Position numbers and translations under genes: made by a program
Notes under the pieces: model-generated
What the model was told of the DNA's origin: nothing
The model's input: only the letters and a program-made list of their open reading frames with translations
The model's database searches: none
In this document: positions 57,359 to 64,000 of the stretch, piece by piece
How positions within the stretch are numbered: the stretch's first letter is position 1
Layout of the letters: each line of letters starts with the position of its first letter
Assembly (NCBI RefSeq): GCF_006715865.1
Contig: NZ_VFOA01000001.1
Span: 1,612,001-1,676,000, forward strand
Length of the DNA stretch: 64,000 bases
Direction of reading: 5' to 3'
From: Cellulomonas sp. SLBN-39
GTDB lineage: Bacteria > Actinomycetota > Actinomycetes > Actinomycetales > Cellulomonadaceae

Positions 57359-58621
57359 ATGAGCCGACACGCCCACGCCGTCCCCGACGGCAGCACTGGC
57401 ACGGACGAGGCACCCCCGTGCCCGGAGACTGTCGCGCGCGTGCGCGAGGCCCACGAGTCCTTCGTGCTCAGCGGCACCGACCCCGGCGCGCGCGTCCGAC
57501 GTTTCGTCGCCGACTCCTGGCGCCGCAGCCGCCGCGTCGGCGTCGACCCCGAGCTGCCGACCCCGCCCGTCGACCTGTCCGACCCCGACCTGCGCGCGCT
57601 GCGCGAGGAGCACCCCGTCTCCGGCGCCGTGCCGGTGGTCCGTCGCCTCCTCGTCGAGCCCGGCGCCTCGTGGGTCGCGGCGCTCACCGACGAGTCGGGG
57701 CGCATGCTCTGGGTCGACGGCGACAAGGAGGCCCGCCGCCGCCTCGAGCAGGTCGGCTTCGTCGAGGGCGCCACGTGGCGCGAGGACAGCGTCGGCACCA
57801 ACGCGCTCGGCACCGCCCTGGCCACGCGGCGCCCCCTGCAGGTCGTCTCCGCCGAGCACTGGGCGCGCGTCGTGCACCCCTGGAGCTGCGCGGCGGCCCC
57901 CGTGCGCGGCCCCGACGGGCGCGTCGTCGGGGTCCTCGACGTCACGGGCCGCGACGAGGTGTCCACGTGGATGGCCCTCGCGCTGGTCCGGGCGACCGTC
58001 GCGGCCGTCGAGGCCACCATCGCCGGCGGGCCCGCCCCGCCCACCCTGCGCCTGGACGTCCTCGGGCCGCACGGCGGCACCCTGCACACGCCCACCGGGC
58101 GGCGGCGCCTCACCTGCCGGCACGCGGAGATCCTGCTCCTCCTGGCCGAGCACCCCGGCGGCCTCACGGGGGACGAGCTCGCGGTCCTGCTCTCCGAGCA
58201 CGAGCTGTCGGAGGTCACCGTCCGGGCCGAGATCTCCCGGCTGCGCCGCCTCGTCGGGCCGCTGCTGTCGGAGTCCCGCCCCTACCGGCTGACCTCGCCC
58301 CTGCCCACGGACCTCGACCAGGTGCGGTCCGCGCTGGCCATCGACGACGTGCCCGCGGCCCTCGCCGCGTACTCCGGGCCCGTCCTCGTCCGGTCCGCCG
58401 CACCGGGCGTCGCGCGCCTGCGGGAGTCGCTGCGCACCGACCTGCGGTCCTCCGCGCTGGCGTCCCGCGACGCGGATCTCGTGGGCCGCTGGACCACGCA
58501 GGAAGAGGGGCTCGACGACTGGGAGGCGTGGCAGGTGCTGGCCCGCGTCGCGCCGATCGGCTCCGCCGCGCACCTGCGCGCGCACACCCGTCTCGCCCAG
58601 CTCGACCGCAGCCTGCGCTGA
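57359..58621 (+). CDS. GAF-domain transcriptional regulator (AcoR-like N-terminus)
   Basis: A 420-residue regulator. The N-terminal region (FVADSWRRSRRVGVDPE) is the segment seen at the start of AcoR-type activators. Residues 95-230 form a GAF sensor domain (LTDESGRMLWVDGD, WREDSVGTNALGTAL, HPWSCAAAPVRGPDGRVVGVLDVTG). No sigma-54 AAA+ domain follows. Instead a short DNA-binding wing (LTCRHAEILLLLAEHPGGLTGDELAVLLSEHELSEVTVRAEISRLRR) is present. Such regulators often control aldehyde or alcohol dehydrogenase genes. No such gene is next to it here. Confidence 0.85.
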   Translation: MSRHAHAVPDGSTGTDEAPPCPETVARVREAHESFVLSGTDPGARVRRFVADSWRRSRRVGVDPELPTPPVDLSDPDLRALREEHPVSGAVPVVRRLLVEPGASWVAALTDESGRMLWVDGDKEARRRLEQVGFVEGATWREDSVGTNALGTALATRRPLQVVSAEHWARVVHPWSCAAAPVRGPDGRVVGVLDVTGRDEVSTWMALALVRATVAAVEATIAGGPAPPTLRLDVLGPHGGTLHTPTGRRRLTCRHAEILLLLAEHPGGLTGDELAVLLSEHELSEVTVRAEISRLRRLVGPLLSESRPYRLTSPLPTDLDQVRSALAIDDVPAALAAYSGPVLVRSAAPGVARLRESLRTDLRSSALASRDADLVGRWTTQEEGLDDWEAWQVLARVAPIGSAAHLRAHTRLAQLDRSLR

Positions 58622-58666
58622 CCCGCCCCGGACCCCGCGCGCCGGCCCGTCGCACCTGTCCTGACC

Positions 58667-58840
58667 TGGACGTACGTCCAACGGGCGAATCGCGCCGCCG
58701 CCCCGCGGCGTGCAACGGTCGTGCAACGTGCGGCTCGCTAGCGTGCCCGCCAGTGGCACCGCAGGGGTGCGCCCCGCGAGGGACGTGCAACGGTGCCGGC
58801 GGGCGGCGCGCAGGAGGGGGCGCGCCGCCCGCACCCTTTT
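58667..58840 (+). ncRNA. Candidate small-RNA unit or orphan promoter
   Basis: A promoter-terminator unit with no coding gene. A perfect 14-bp palindrome TGGACGTACGTCCA (58667-58680) precedes direct repeats of GTGCAACG (58710, 58721, 58785). A TAGCGT -10 lies at 58739-58744. A GC-rich hairpin (58801-58830, 10-bp stem) is then followed by CCCTTTT. A transcript of about 90 nt from near 58751 is possible. It could be a small RNA or the leftover promoter of a lost gene under the GAF regulator. Confidence 0.4.
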
Positions 58841-58862
58841 CTCCCGCGCTACCGTGACGGGC

Positions 58863-59432
58863 GTGGACGAGACCGCACGCACCGCGCCGGACGACGCACC
58901 GACCGCCCGGCCCCCGGCCGTCGAGCCCGACGTCAAGGACTGGACCTGGGTCCTCGAGCGTCGCTGCCCCGAGTGCGGGTTCGCCGCCGCCGACGTCGAG
59001 CCCGCCGAGATCGGCGCGACCGTCCGCGACCTCGTGCCCCGCTGGGTCGCGGTCCTGCACCGCCCCGACGCCCGCGAGCGGCCCGCGCCGTCGACGTGGT
59101 CGGCTCTGGAGTACGGCGCCCACGTGCGCGACGTCATGCGCGTCTTCGACGAGCGGGTGCGCGCCATGGTCGAGGAGGACGACCCCCTCTTCGCCAACTG
59201 GGACCAGGACGCCACCGCGCTGGAGGACCGGTACGACGCGCAGGACCCGGTCGTCGTCGCCGACGAGCTCGCGGCGTCCGCCGAGCGCACGGCCGCCCGC
59301 TTCGACGCCGTGCAGGGCGACCAGTGGGCACGCCCCGGCCGCCGGTCCAACGGGTCGGTGTTCACCGTGCGCACCCTCGGGCAGTACTTCCTCCACGACG
59401 TGGTGCACCACCTCGACGACGTCCGCGGCTGA
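58863..59432 (+). CDS. DinB-superfamily protein
   Basis: A 189-residue protein of the DinB/MSMEG mycothiol-dependent-isomerase-like fold. It has VKDWTWVLERRCPECGFAAADV at the start (the CPEC motif is typical of this actinobacterial branch), a helical bundle with YGAHVRDVMRVFDERV (first metal His), and a C-terminal HDVVHHLDDV motif holding two more metal His residues. The family binds a divalent metal in a four-helix bundle; its substrates are mostly unknown. The GTG at 58863 lies 7 nt after a TACCGT box, so it is likely leaderless. An in-frame GTG at 58854 is less likely. Confidence 0.85.
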   Translation: MDETARTAPDDAPTARPPAVEPDVKDWTWVLERRCPECGFAAADVEPAEIGATVRDLVPRWVAVLHRPDARERPAPSTWSALEYGAHVRDVMRVFDERVRAMVEEDDPLFANWDQDATALEDRYDAQDPVVVADELAASAERTAARFDAVQGDQWARPGRRSNGSVFTVRTLGQYFLHDVVHHLDDVRG

Positions 59433-59443
59433 GCCGCGCACCA

Positions 59444-59472
59444 CCCGCCCGGGCGGCCGCCGGCCGGGCGGG
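59444..59472. terminator. Hairpin after the DinB gene
   Basis: CCCGCCCGG (59444-59452) pairs with CCGGGCGGG (59464-59472) around an 11-nt loop, 12 nt past the DinB stop codon. Confidence 0.55.
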
Positions 59473-59561
59473 GCAGGGGCGGTCGGGGCCGGTCCGTCCG
59501 CAGGGTGGGACGTCGGGCGCAGCGAAACACATCCGCAGCATTCACCCGCTACGTTCGCGCC

Positions 59562-60452
59562 ATGCCAGAGCCGGCTGCGGTTCCTGCTGACCTCGACGGA
59601 CGGCACGTGATCGCGCTCCCGCGCGGGACGGACGTCCTCGTGCTCGCCACGGCCTGGTTCCCCGCCGCCCGCTGGAGCCGCGAACCCGGCCGTGCCACCG
59701 CCGCGCGCCCGATGGCGGGCGCCCGGTTCCGCGGCATGGCGGCGACGACCGCCCCCGGCCCGGGGCTGCTGGACCTCGACGGGGCCACCGAGGTCGTCGG
59801 TCCGTTCCCCCTCGCCGCCGCGGACGCCCGCGCGGCCGGCCTGCCGCCGCGCGAGAGCGACCTGTACGGCGTCCCCGTCACGGGCCTGGGCGACGTCGCC
59901 GCGGGGTGGGCCACCGCCGTCGCCCGACGCACGGGCGGGGCGATCCTGCCCGCGGACCGCTCGCGCGCGCTGGTGCCCGACCCGCACGCGTCCGTCGACC
60001 TCACGCTCTGGTCGCCGGTGCCGGTGCCGCCCCGCGACGCGCTCCCGCTGCTGCGCCCGTCGCTGAGCGGGTCGCGCGTCGGGCCGGTCGAGACCGCGGG
60101 ACGTCCCGACGGCCCCGCGGAGTTCTCCCTCACCGCCTCCTACGAGTACGACGGGCAGGTCGTCGTGCGGTGCACCCGCTCGCACGAGGTCCCGGCGGTG
60201 CTCTCGACGCTGGACTGGCGGGCCCACGGCCCGTGGGCGTACCGGGTCTCGTGGTTGCCCCCGGACCCGGTCGAGCTCGAGGTCGAGCAGCCCTCCCAGC
60301 TCCACGTGATCGCCCGTCAGCGCGTCACGCCGGGCATCTGCCGCGTCGTCGCGACGCTCTGGCGCACCGCGGGCGGCACCGTCGTGGACGCGGGCGGCTT
60401 CGTGGTCACGCCCGAGGAGCTCGACGAGCGCGTCCGCACCGCCCGCCGCTGA
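59562..60452 (+). CDS. Conserved-looking protein of unknown function
   Basis: A 296-residue soluble protein with no signal peptide or membrane helix. I do not recognise a family. It appears alpha/beta with a beta-rich second half (FSLTASYEYDGQVVVRC, RVSWLPPDPVELEVEQ, ICRVVATLWRTAGGTVVDAGGF). A TACGTT box at 59550-59555 lies 6 nt before the ATG, giving a leaderless start. It is followed 75 nt later by the ferredoxin-reductase gene on the same strand, but each has its own -10 box, so they need not be one operon. Confidence 0.7.
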   Translation: MPEPAAVPADLDGRHVIALPRGTDVLVLATAWFPAARWSREPGRATAARPMAGARFRGMAATTAPGPGLLDLDGATEVVGPFPLAAADARAAGLPPRESDLYGVPVTGLGDVAAGWATAVARRTGGAILPADRSRALVPDPHASVDLTLWSPVPVPPRDALPLLRPSLSGSRVGPVETAGRPDGPAEFSLTASYEYDGQVVVRCTRSHEVPAVLSTLDWRAHGPWAYRVSWLPPDPVELEVEQPSQLHVIARQRVTPGICRVVATLWRTAGGTVVDAGGFVVTPEELDERVRTARR

Positions 60453-60527
60453 GACGCCCGGCCCCGGCCCGTGGCCCGGCCCGTCCTCGCCGTGCGGGTC
60501 GCAACGCCGCGCCCTACCGTCGAGGCC

Positions 60528-61745
60528 ATGACGATCCCCGCGACCCCGACCGAGACCTTCGACGTCGTGCTGGTGGGCGCCGGCATGGCCTCCGACGCCG
60601 CGGCGCGCGGCGTCCGTGAGCTCGACGCGGACGCGACGATCGCCGTCGTGGGCCGCGAGGACACCGCGCCCGTGGAGCGGCCCGCGCTGAGCAAGGGGCT
60701 GTGGACGGACCCGGAGACGACGCTGGAGGGCGTCGCGCTGGGCACCGCCGAGGCGACGGGGGCGACGCTGCTGCTGGGCACGAGCGTCGTGGCGGTCGAC
60801 ACCGCCGCACGCACGGTGACGACCGACGACGGGCGCACGCTCGGGTACGGGCGCCTGCTGCTCGCGACGGGCGGCCGGCCGGTGCACTTGCCGGGCGTCG
60901 AGGAGTCCGGGCGGGTCCTGTACTACCGCTCGGTGCGCGACTACGAGCGCCTGCGGGAGGTCGCGGGTCAGGGCCGGCACGTGGTCGTGGTGGGTGGCGG
61001 GTACATCGGCACGGAGGTCGCGGCGGCGCTCGCGCAGAACGACACCCGCGTCACGCTCGTGGTCAGCCAGGACGTTGTGCAGGGGCACGTGCTCCCGGCG
61101 GGGCTGGCGGCGCGCGTCGACGCGCGGTTCGTCGAGGCCGGTGTCACGGTCGTCCGTGGCGCCCGGCTGGCCTCGGCGGACGCCGACCCCGACGCCGTCC
61201 GGGTGCACCTGGAGGACGGTCGGACGATCGACGCGGACGCGCTCGTGGTGGGCGTCGGGATCGAGGTCGAGACGGGCCTCGCGCAGGCGGCGGGGATCAC
61301 GGTCGACGACGGCGTCGTCGTCGACGAGCAGCTGCGCACCTCGGCCGAGGACGTGTGGGCCGCGGGCGACCTCGCCCAGTACCCGGACCGGCTGCTGGGC
61401 CGGCGTCGCGTCGAGCACGTGGACCACGCGCAGTCCTCCGGCCGGCAGGCGGGGCGCAACATCGCCGGGGCCGGCGAGCCGTACACGCACACGCCGTTCT
61501 ACTACTCGGACATGTTCGACCTGGGGTACGAGGCCGTGGGCCGGCTGGACGCGTCGCTGGACACGGTCGAGGACTGGCACGGCGACGAGCCGTACGCGCA
61601 GGGCGTCGTGTACTACCTCGACGGCGGCCGCGTCGCCGGGGTGCTGCTGTGGGACGTGTGGGACCGCACGGACGCGGCGCGCGACGTGATCGCCCACCAG
61701 ACCGACGTCTCGCCGGACGCCCTCCGCGGCCGCATCACGGCCTGA
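60528..61745 (+). CDS. Ferredoxin-reductase-like FAD/NAD(P) oxidoreductase
   Basis: A 405-residue flavoprotein of the pyridine-nucleotide-disulfide oxidoreductase class I group, most like ferredoxin or rubredoxin reductases. Motifs are FDVVLVGAGMASDAAARGVRE (FAD), LLLATGGRP, HVVVVGGGYIGTEVAAALAQ (NAD(P)) and VWAAGDLAQYP (second FAD motif). A C-terminal domain has FYYSDMFDLGYEAVG. It has no redox-active CxxC, so it should pass electrons from NAD(P)H to a small protein partner not encoded nearby. A TACCGT box 7 nt before the ATG supports a leaderless start. Confidence 0.9.
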   Translation: MTIPATPTETFDVVLVGAGMASDAAARGVRELDADATIAVVGREDTAPVERPALSKGLWTDPETTLEGVALGTAEATGATLLLGTSVVAVDTAARTVTTDDGRTLGYGRLLLATGGRPVHLPGVEESGRVLYYRSVRDYERLREVAGQGRHVVVVGGGYIGTEVAAALAQNDTRVTLVVSQDVVQGHVLPAGLAARVDARFVEAGVTVVRGARLASADADPDAVRVHLEDGRTIDADALVVGVGIEVETGLAQAAGITVDDGVVVDEQLRTSAEDVWAAGDLAQYPDRLLGRRRVEHVDHAQSSGRQAGRNIAGAGEPYTHTPFYYSDMFDLGYEAVGRLDASLDTVEDWHGDEPYAQGVVYYLDGGRVAGVLLWDVWDRTDAARDVIAHQTDVSPDALRGRITA

Positions 61746-61783
61746 CCGGGTGAGCCGGGCCGGCGCTCGGACGAGGCTGGCGG

Positions 61784-62707
61784 TCAGACGAAGGGGTCCG
61801 CCCCGGCGGGCACCAGGTCGACCTCGACGCGCGGCGCGCCGCCGCGGCCCTCGGTGAAGATCACGCCCCGCAGCGGCGGCACGTCGTGGTAGTCCCGGCC
61901 CCAGCCGAGCACCACGTACCGGTCGTCGACGAGCTGGTCGTTGGTGGGGTCGGCCTCGAGCCAGCCGTGGCCCGGCAGCCATGCGGAGACCCACGCGTGC
62001 GACGCGTCCGCGCCGCGCAGCTTGGGTCGCCCCGGGCGCGGACGGGTCTCGATGTACCCCGACGCGTACCGGGCGGGCAGGCCGTGCACGCGCAGCGCCG
62101 CGATCATCAGGTGCGCGAAGTCCTGGCACACGCCGGCCCCCTGGGCCAGCAGCTGCGCCTGGGTGGTGTGCACCGTCGTCGAGCCCGAGCGGTACGTCAG
62201 CTCGGTGCGGATGCGGTGCACGAGCTCGAGCAGCACGTCGGCCAGCGGCCGGTCGGCGGCGAAAGAGGGCGCCGCCCACGCGCGGACCTCGTCGACGAAC
62301 GCGACGTGCACCGACGGCAGCACGGCCTCGCGCAGCGCGACCAGGCCCGCGGCGTCCGTGCGCAGGGTGCCCAGGTCGCCCGCGGCCAGCGCGCGGGCCA
62401 CGGCCTGCCAGCCGACGTCGGGCAGGTCCGCCCGGGCCGGTGCGGTGCGGGCGACCTCGATCGTCGAGCGGGTGGTGACGACCAGCCGGGTGTGCGGCGT
62501 CGTCACCCCGAAGTAGGTCGAGGTGTTGCCGTGGAAGTCCACGTGCCGGTCCGTGTCCGCGGGTGCGGGGTCCACCTCGACGGCCGTGGTGAGCACGTGC
62601 TGGTCGGGCAGCTCGCGCGGCGTCGTCGTGGTGCGCCCGTAGGAGTCCGTCACGGGCTGGGCGTACTCGTACGTGGTGCGGTGCACGAGGTCGTACGTGC
62701 GGCTCAC
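61784..62707 (-). CDS. Transglutaminase-like family protein
   Basis: A 307-residue protein with an N-terminal Transglut_N-type domain (YDLVHRTTYEYAQPVTDSYGR) and a C-terminal transglutaminase-like cysteine protease domain. The catalytic triad is visible: Cys in GAGVCQDFAHLMIA, His in ASHAWVSAWLPGHGW, and Asp in LEADPTND. In Actinobacteria this gene regularly follows an ATP-grasp/alpha-E protein, as here with a 4-nt overlap, and the set is thought to build or cut an unusual peptide. Its substrate is unknown. Confidence 0.93.
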   Translation of the reverse strand: MSRTYDLVHRTTYEYAQPVTDSYGRTTTTPRELPDQHVLTTAVEVDPAPADTDRHVDFHGNTSTYFGVTTPHTRLVVTTRSTIEVARTAPARADLPDVGWQAVARALAAGDLGTLRTDAAGLVALREAVLPSVHVAFVDEVRAWAAPSFAADRPLADVLLELVHRIRTELTYRSGSTTVHTTQAQLLAQGAGVCQDFAHLMIAALRVHGLPARYASGYIETRPRPGRPKLRGADASHAWVSAWLPGHGWLEADPTNDQLVDDRYVVLGWGRDYHDVPPLRGVIFTEGRGGAPRVEVDLVPAGADPFV

Positions 62708-64000
62708 GGGGCCACCTCCTCGACGTCGACGTCGGCCGTGCCCGGGGTGCCCGCCCCGTCCGACGACGGCTGCCACGGCGAGCCGGACGTCGAGCCCCAC
62801 AGGTCGTCCAGCGCCCGGCTCGGGCCGGGCCGGGCGAAGTGCACGCGCTCGATCTCGTCCGCCGCGGCCCGCAGCCGCCACTGGATCGACTCCAGCGCCT
62901 CCGCCAGCCGCACGCGCCGCCCGTCGTCGGACACGACGGAGCCCACGGCGACGGTGTCGAGCTCGGCGACGAGGTCCGTGACGCCCTGCAGCAGGTGGTC
63001 GCGCTGCCCGGCCGAGCGCCACGGCGGCGGCACGGCCTCGAGGTCCGCGAGCAGCCGGTCCAGGCAGAAGGCCAACGAGCGGGGGTTGGTGCGGTCGTGG
63101 ACGAGCAGGTCCAGCACGCCCGTCAGCGTGGTGCCCGACGGGTGCCGCCGCCGGTACGTGATCGCGGACTCGGTGGCCAGCAGCACCGACTCCAGCACCA
63201 GCTCCTCGACCTCGGGCGCGTGCCGCACCACGACGGTCGCCGCGAGCGTGCCCACGAGGCTCTGCGCCCGCTCGATGCGGCGGCCCGCGTCGAGGAAGTG
63301 CCAGCCCGCGTCCCGCGTGAGGCCCTCGGCGGCGACGCCCGAGAGCGCCAGCAGCCCTTCGAGCACCCGGTCGAGCGTGGGGCGCAGACCCACCGTGACG
63401 GCGGCCGCGTCGTCCGGGCGGCCCGCGGGGTCGTCCCCGCGGCGCCGGGCCCGGTGCCGCTCGTCGCGCAGCGCGCGCTCGATGCGGCCGAGCGGCGCGA
63501 ACGTGTCGGTCGAGAGCTGGTCGCGCACGGCCGCGGCGGCCGTGGTCAGGCGCTTGACCGCCCGCGCCACCGACCCCCGCGTGCGCCGGTCCAGCAGCAG
63601 GTCGCGCAGCGCCGGGACGGGCGGGGCGGTGACCGTGGCGTCGGGCTCGCGGGCCGCGGCGAGCGTCGCCGCCTCCCCGCCGTCGGGCAGGGCGGCGGGC
63701 GTCAGCGCGGCCAGCAGCACCGCCAGCGCCCGCCCGCCCGCGGACGCCGGGCGGTGCCGGTCGTCGTCCCAGCGGTCGGCGACGGCCCGCAGCACGCGCA
63801 CCTCGTCCTCGGCGCGCTCCGCGTACCGGCCCATCCAGAACAGGTTCTCCGCGGCGCGCGGGGAGATGCCGTGCCCGCGCCACGCCCGGGCCGTCACCAG
63901 CGTCTCGTCCCGGCTCGGCGCCGCGGGCTCCGCGGCGGCGGACGGGTCGAGCACCCACACGTCCTTGGCCACGGCGCCGCGCGACGACGAGACGACGAGG
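62704..64000 (-). CDS. ATP-grasp/alpha-E fusion protein (5' part outside window)
   Basis: C-terminal part of a longer protein whose start lies beyond position 64000. The first visible residues (VVSSSRGAVAKDVWVLD) are the typical end of a circularly permuted type-2 ATP-grasp domain. About 25 residues later comes the alpha-E domain: AENLFWMGRYAERAEDEVRVLRAV, later DAGRRIERAQSLVGTL, and SVLLATESAITYRRRHP. The window holds about 431 residues and the stop. ATP-grasp, alpha-E and transglutaminase domains form a widespread but poorly known cluster, possibly making an amide-linked peptide product. The gene overlaps the transglutaminase gene by 4 nt. Confidence 0.9.
   Translation of the reverse strand, partial: LVVSSSRGAVAKDVWVLDPSAAAEPAAPSRDETLVTARAWRGHGISPRAAENLFWMGRYAERAEDEVRVLRAVADRWDDDRHRPASAGGRALAVLLAALTPAALPDGGEAATLAAAREPDATVTAPPVPALRDLLLDRRTRGSVARAVKRLTTAAAAVRDQLSTDTFAPLGRIERALRDERHRARRRGDDPAGRPDDAAAVTVGLRPTLDRVLEGLLALSGVAAEGLTRDAGWHFLDAGRRIERAQSLVGTLAATVVVRHAPEVEELVLESVLLATESAITYRRRHPSGTTLTGVLDLLVHDRTNPRSLAFCLDRLLADLEAVPPPWRSAGQRDHLLQGVTDLVAELDTVAVGSVVSDDGRRVRLAEALESIQWRLRAAADEIERVHFARPGPSRALDDLWGSTSGSPWQPSSDGAGTPGTADVDVEEVAP

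Overview
The window is about 64 kb of very GC-rich DNA, probably above 70% GC by eye. GTG starts are frequent, ATGA/GTGA gene overlaps are common, and coding is dense on both strands. The style and content point to an actinobacterium of the Micrococcales, most likely Cellulomonas or a close relative. Supporting clues are a secreted AA10 lytic polysaccharide monooxygenase (LPMO) with a Thr/Pro linker and a cellulose-binding CBM2, a LacI-type operator beside it, a CsoR copper box, a PhoX phosphatase behind a PHO-box-like repeat, and no lower-GC islands. I saw no tRNA, rRNA, CRISPR array, insertion sequence or prophage. The window reads as ordinary chromosome.

Layout. 1-4.7 kb: a SHOCT protein, a pseudokinase/flippase-like membrane protein, an HdeD-like protein and a CPBP protease-like protein. 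4.8-7.5 kb: a four-gene operon (membrane protein, winged-helix regulator, ABC ATPase, ABC permease). 7.7-10.8 kb: copper export (CopA-like ATPase, CopZ-like chaperone, CsoR) under a clear CsoR operator. 10.9-12.6 kb: an Rrf2 regulator and a TauE/SafE exporter whose promoter carries an Rrf2-like site. 12.7-21.8 kb: haem synthesis, with hemE-hemG-hemC-hemD-hemB-hemL on the minus strand and hemA divergent. 22-25.5 kb: an orphan protein, purB and an M15 lipoprotein. 25.7-30 kb: a DUF4129/MoxR/DUF58 operon. 30-34 kb: a small WXG-like protein with an esterase, a holin-like membrane protein, and a YgiB/YgiC-like pair. 34-39.1 kb: a HisC-type aminotransferase and a branched-chain/pyruvate-type 2-oxoacid dehydrogenase operon (E1alpha, E1beta, E2). 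39.2-43.1 kb: an AraC/GyrI regulator, then CopC and a CopD-CtaG fusion. 43.2-50.9 kb: PhoX, an S9 peptidase, a DUF6458 protein, a NAL1-like serine protease with a small partner, and a GGDEF protein. 51-57.1 kb: a thioredoxin-NHL protein, the LPMO, a THUMP-type methyltransferase with a TetR regulator, and a DUF4190-like protein. 57.3-64 kb: a GAF regulator, a DinB protein, an unknown, a ferredoxin-reductase-like flavoprotein, a transglutaminase, and the C-terminal part of an ATP-grasp/alpha-E fusion that runs off the window.

How the parts connect. Copper is a recurring theme: efflux with CsoR, CopC/CopD import, a CtaG-like cytochrome oxidase assembly domain, and a copper-dependent LPMO. Haem is another, with seven genes from glutamyl-tRNA to the oxidase step; ferrochelatase and the final enzyme are not in the window. 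Many genes appear to be leaderless: a TANNNT -10 box lies 5-7 nt before an ATG or GTG (for example csoR, copD, hemE, hemA and the ferredoxin reductase).

The most interesting signals are regulatory. They are a 19-bp perfect inverted repeat that swallows the start codon of the S9 peptidase, paired CTGAC-N5-GTCAG operators in front of hemC, a promoter-to-terminator unit of about 90 nt with no gene after the GAF regulator, a CRP site placed at about -41 of that regulator, and paired palindromes in front of the bkd operon and tauE. All functional names come from recognising motifs by eye; no database search was run.
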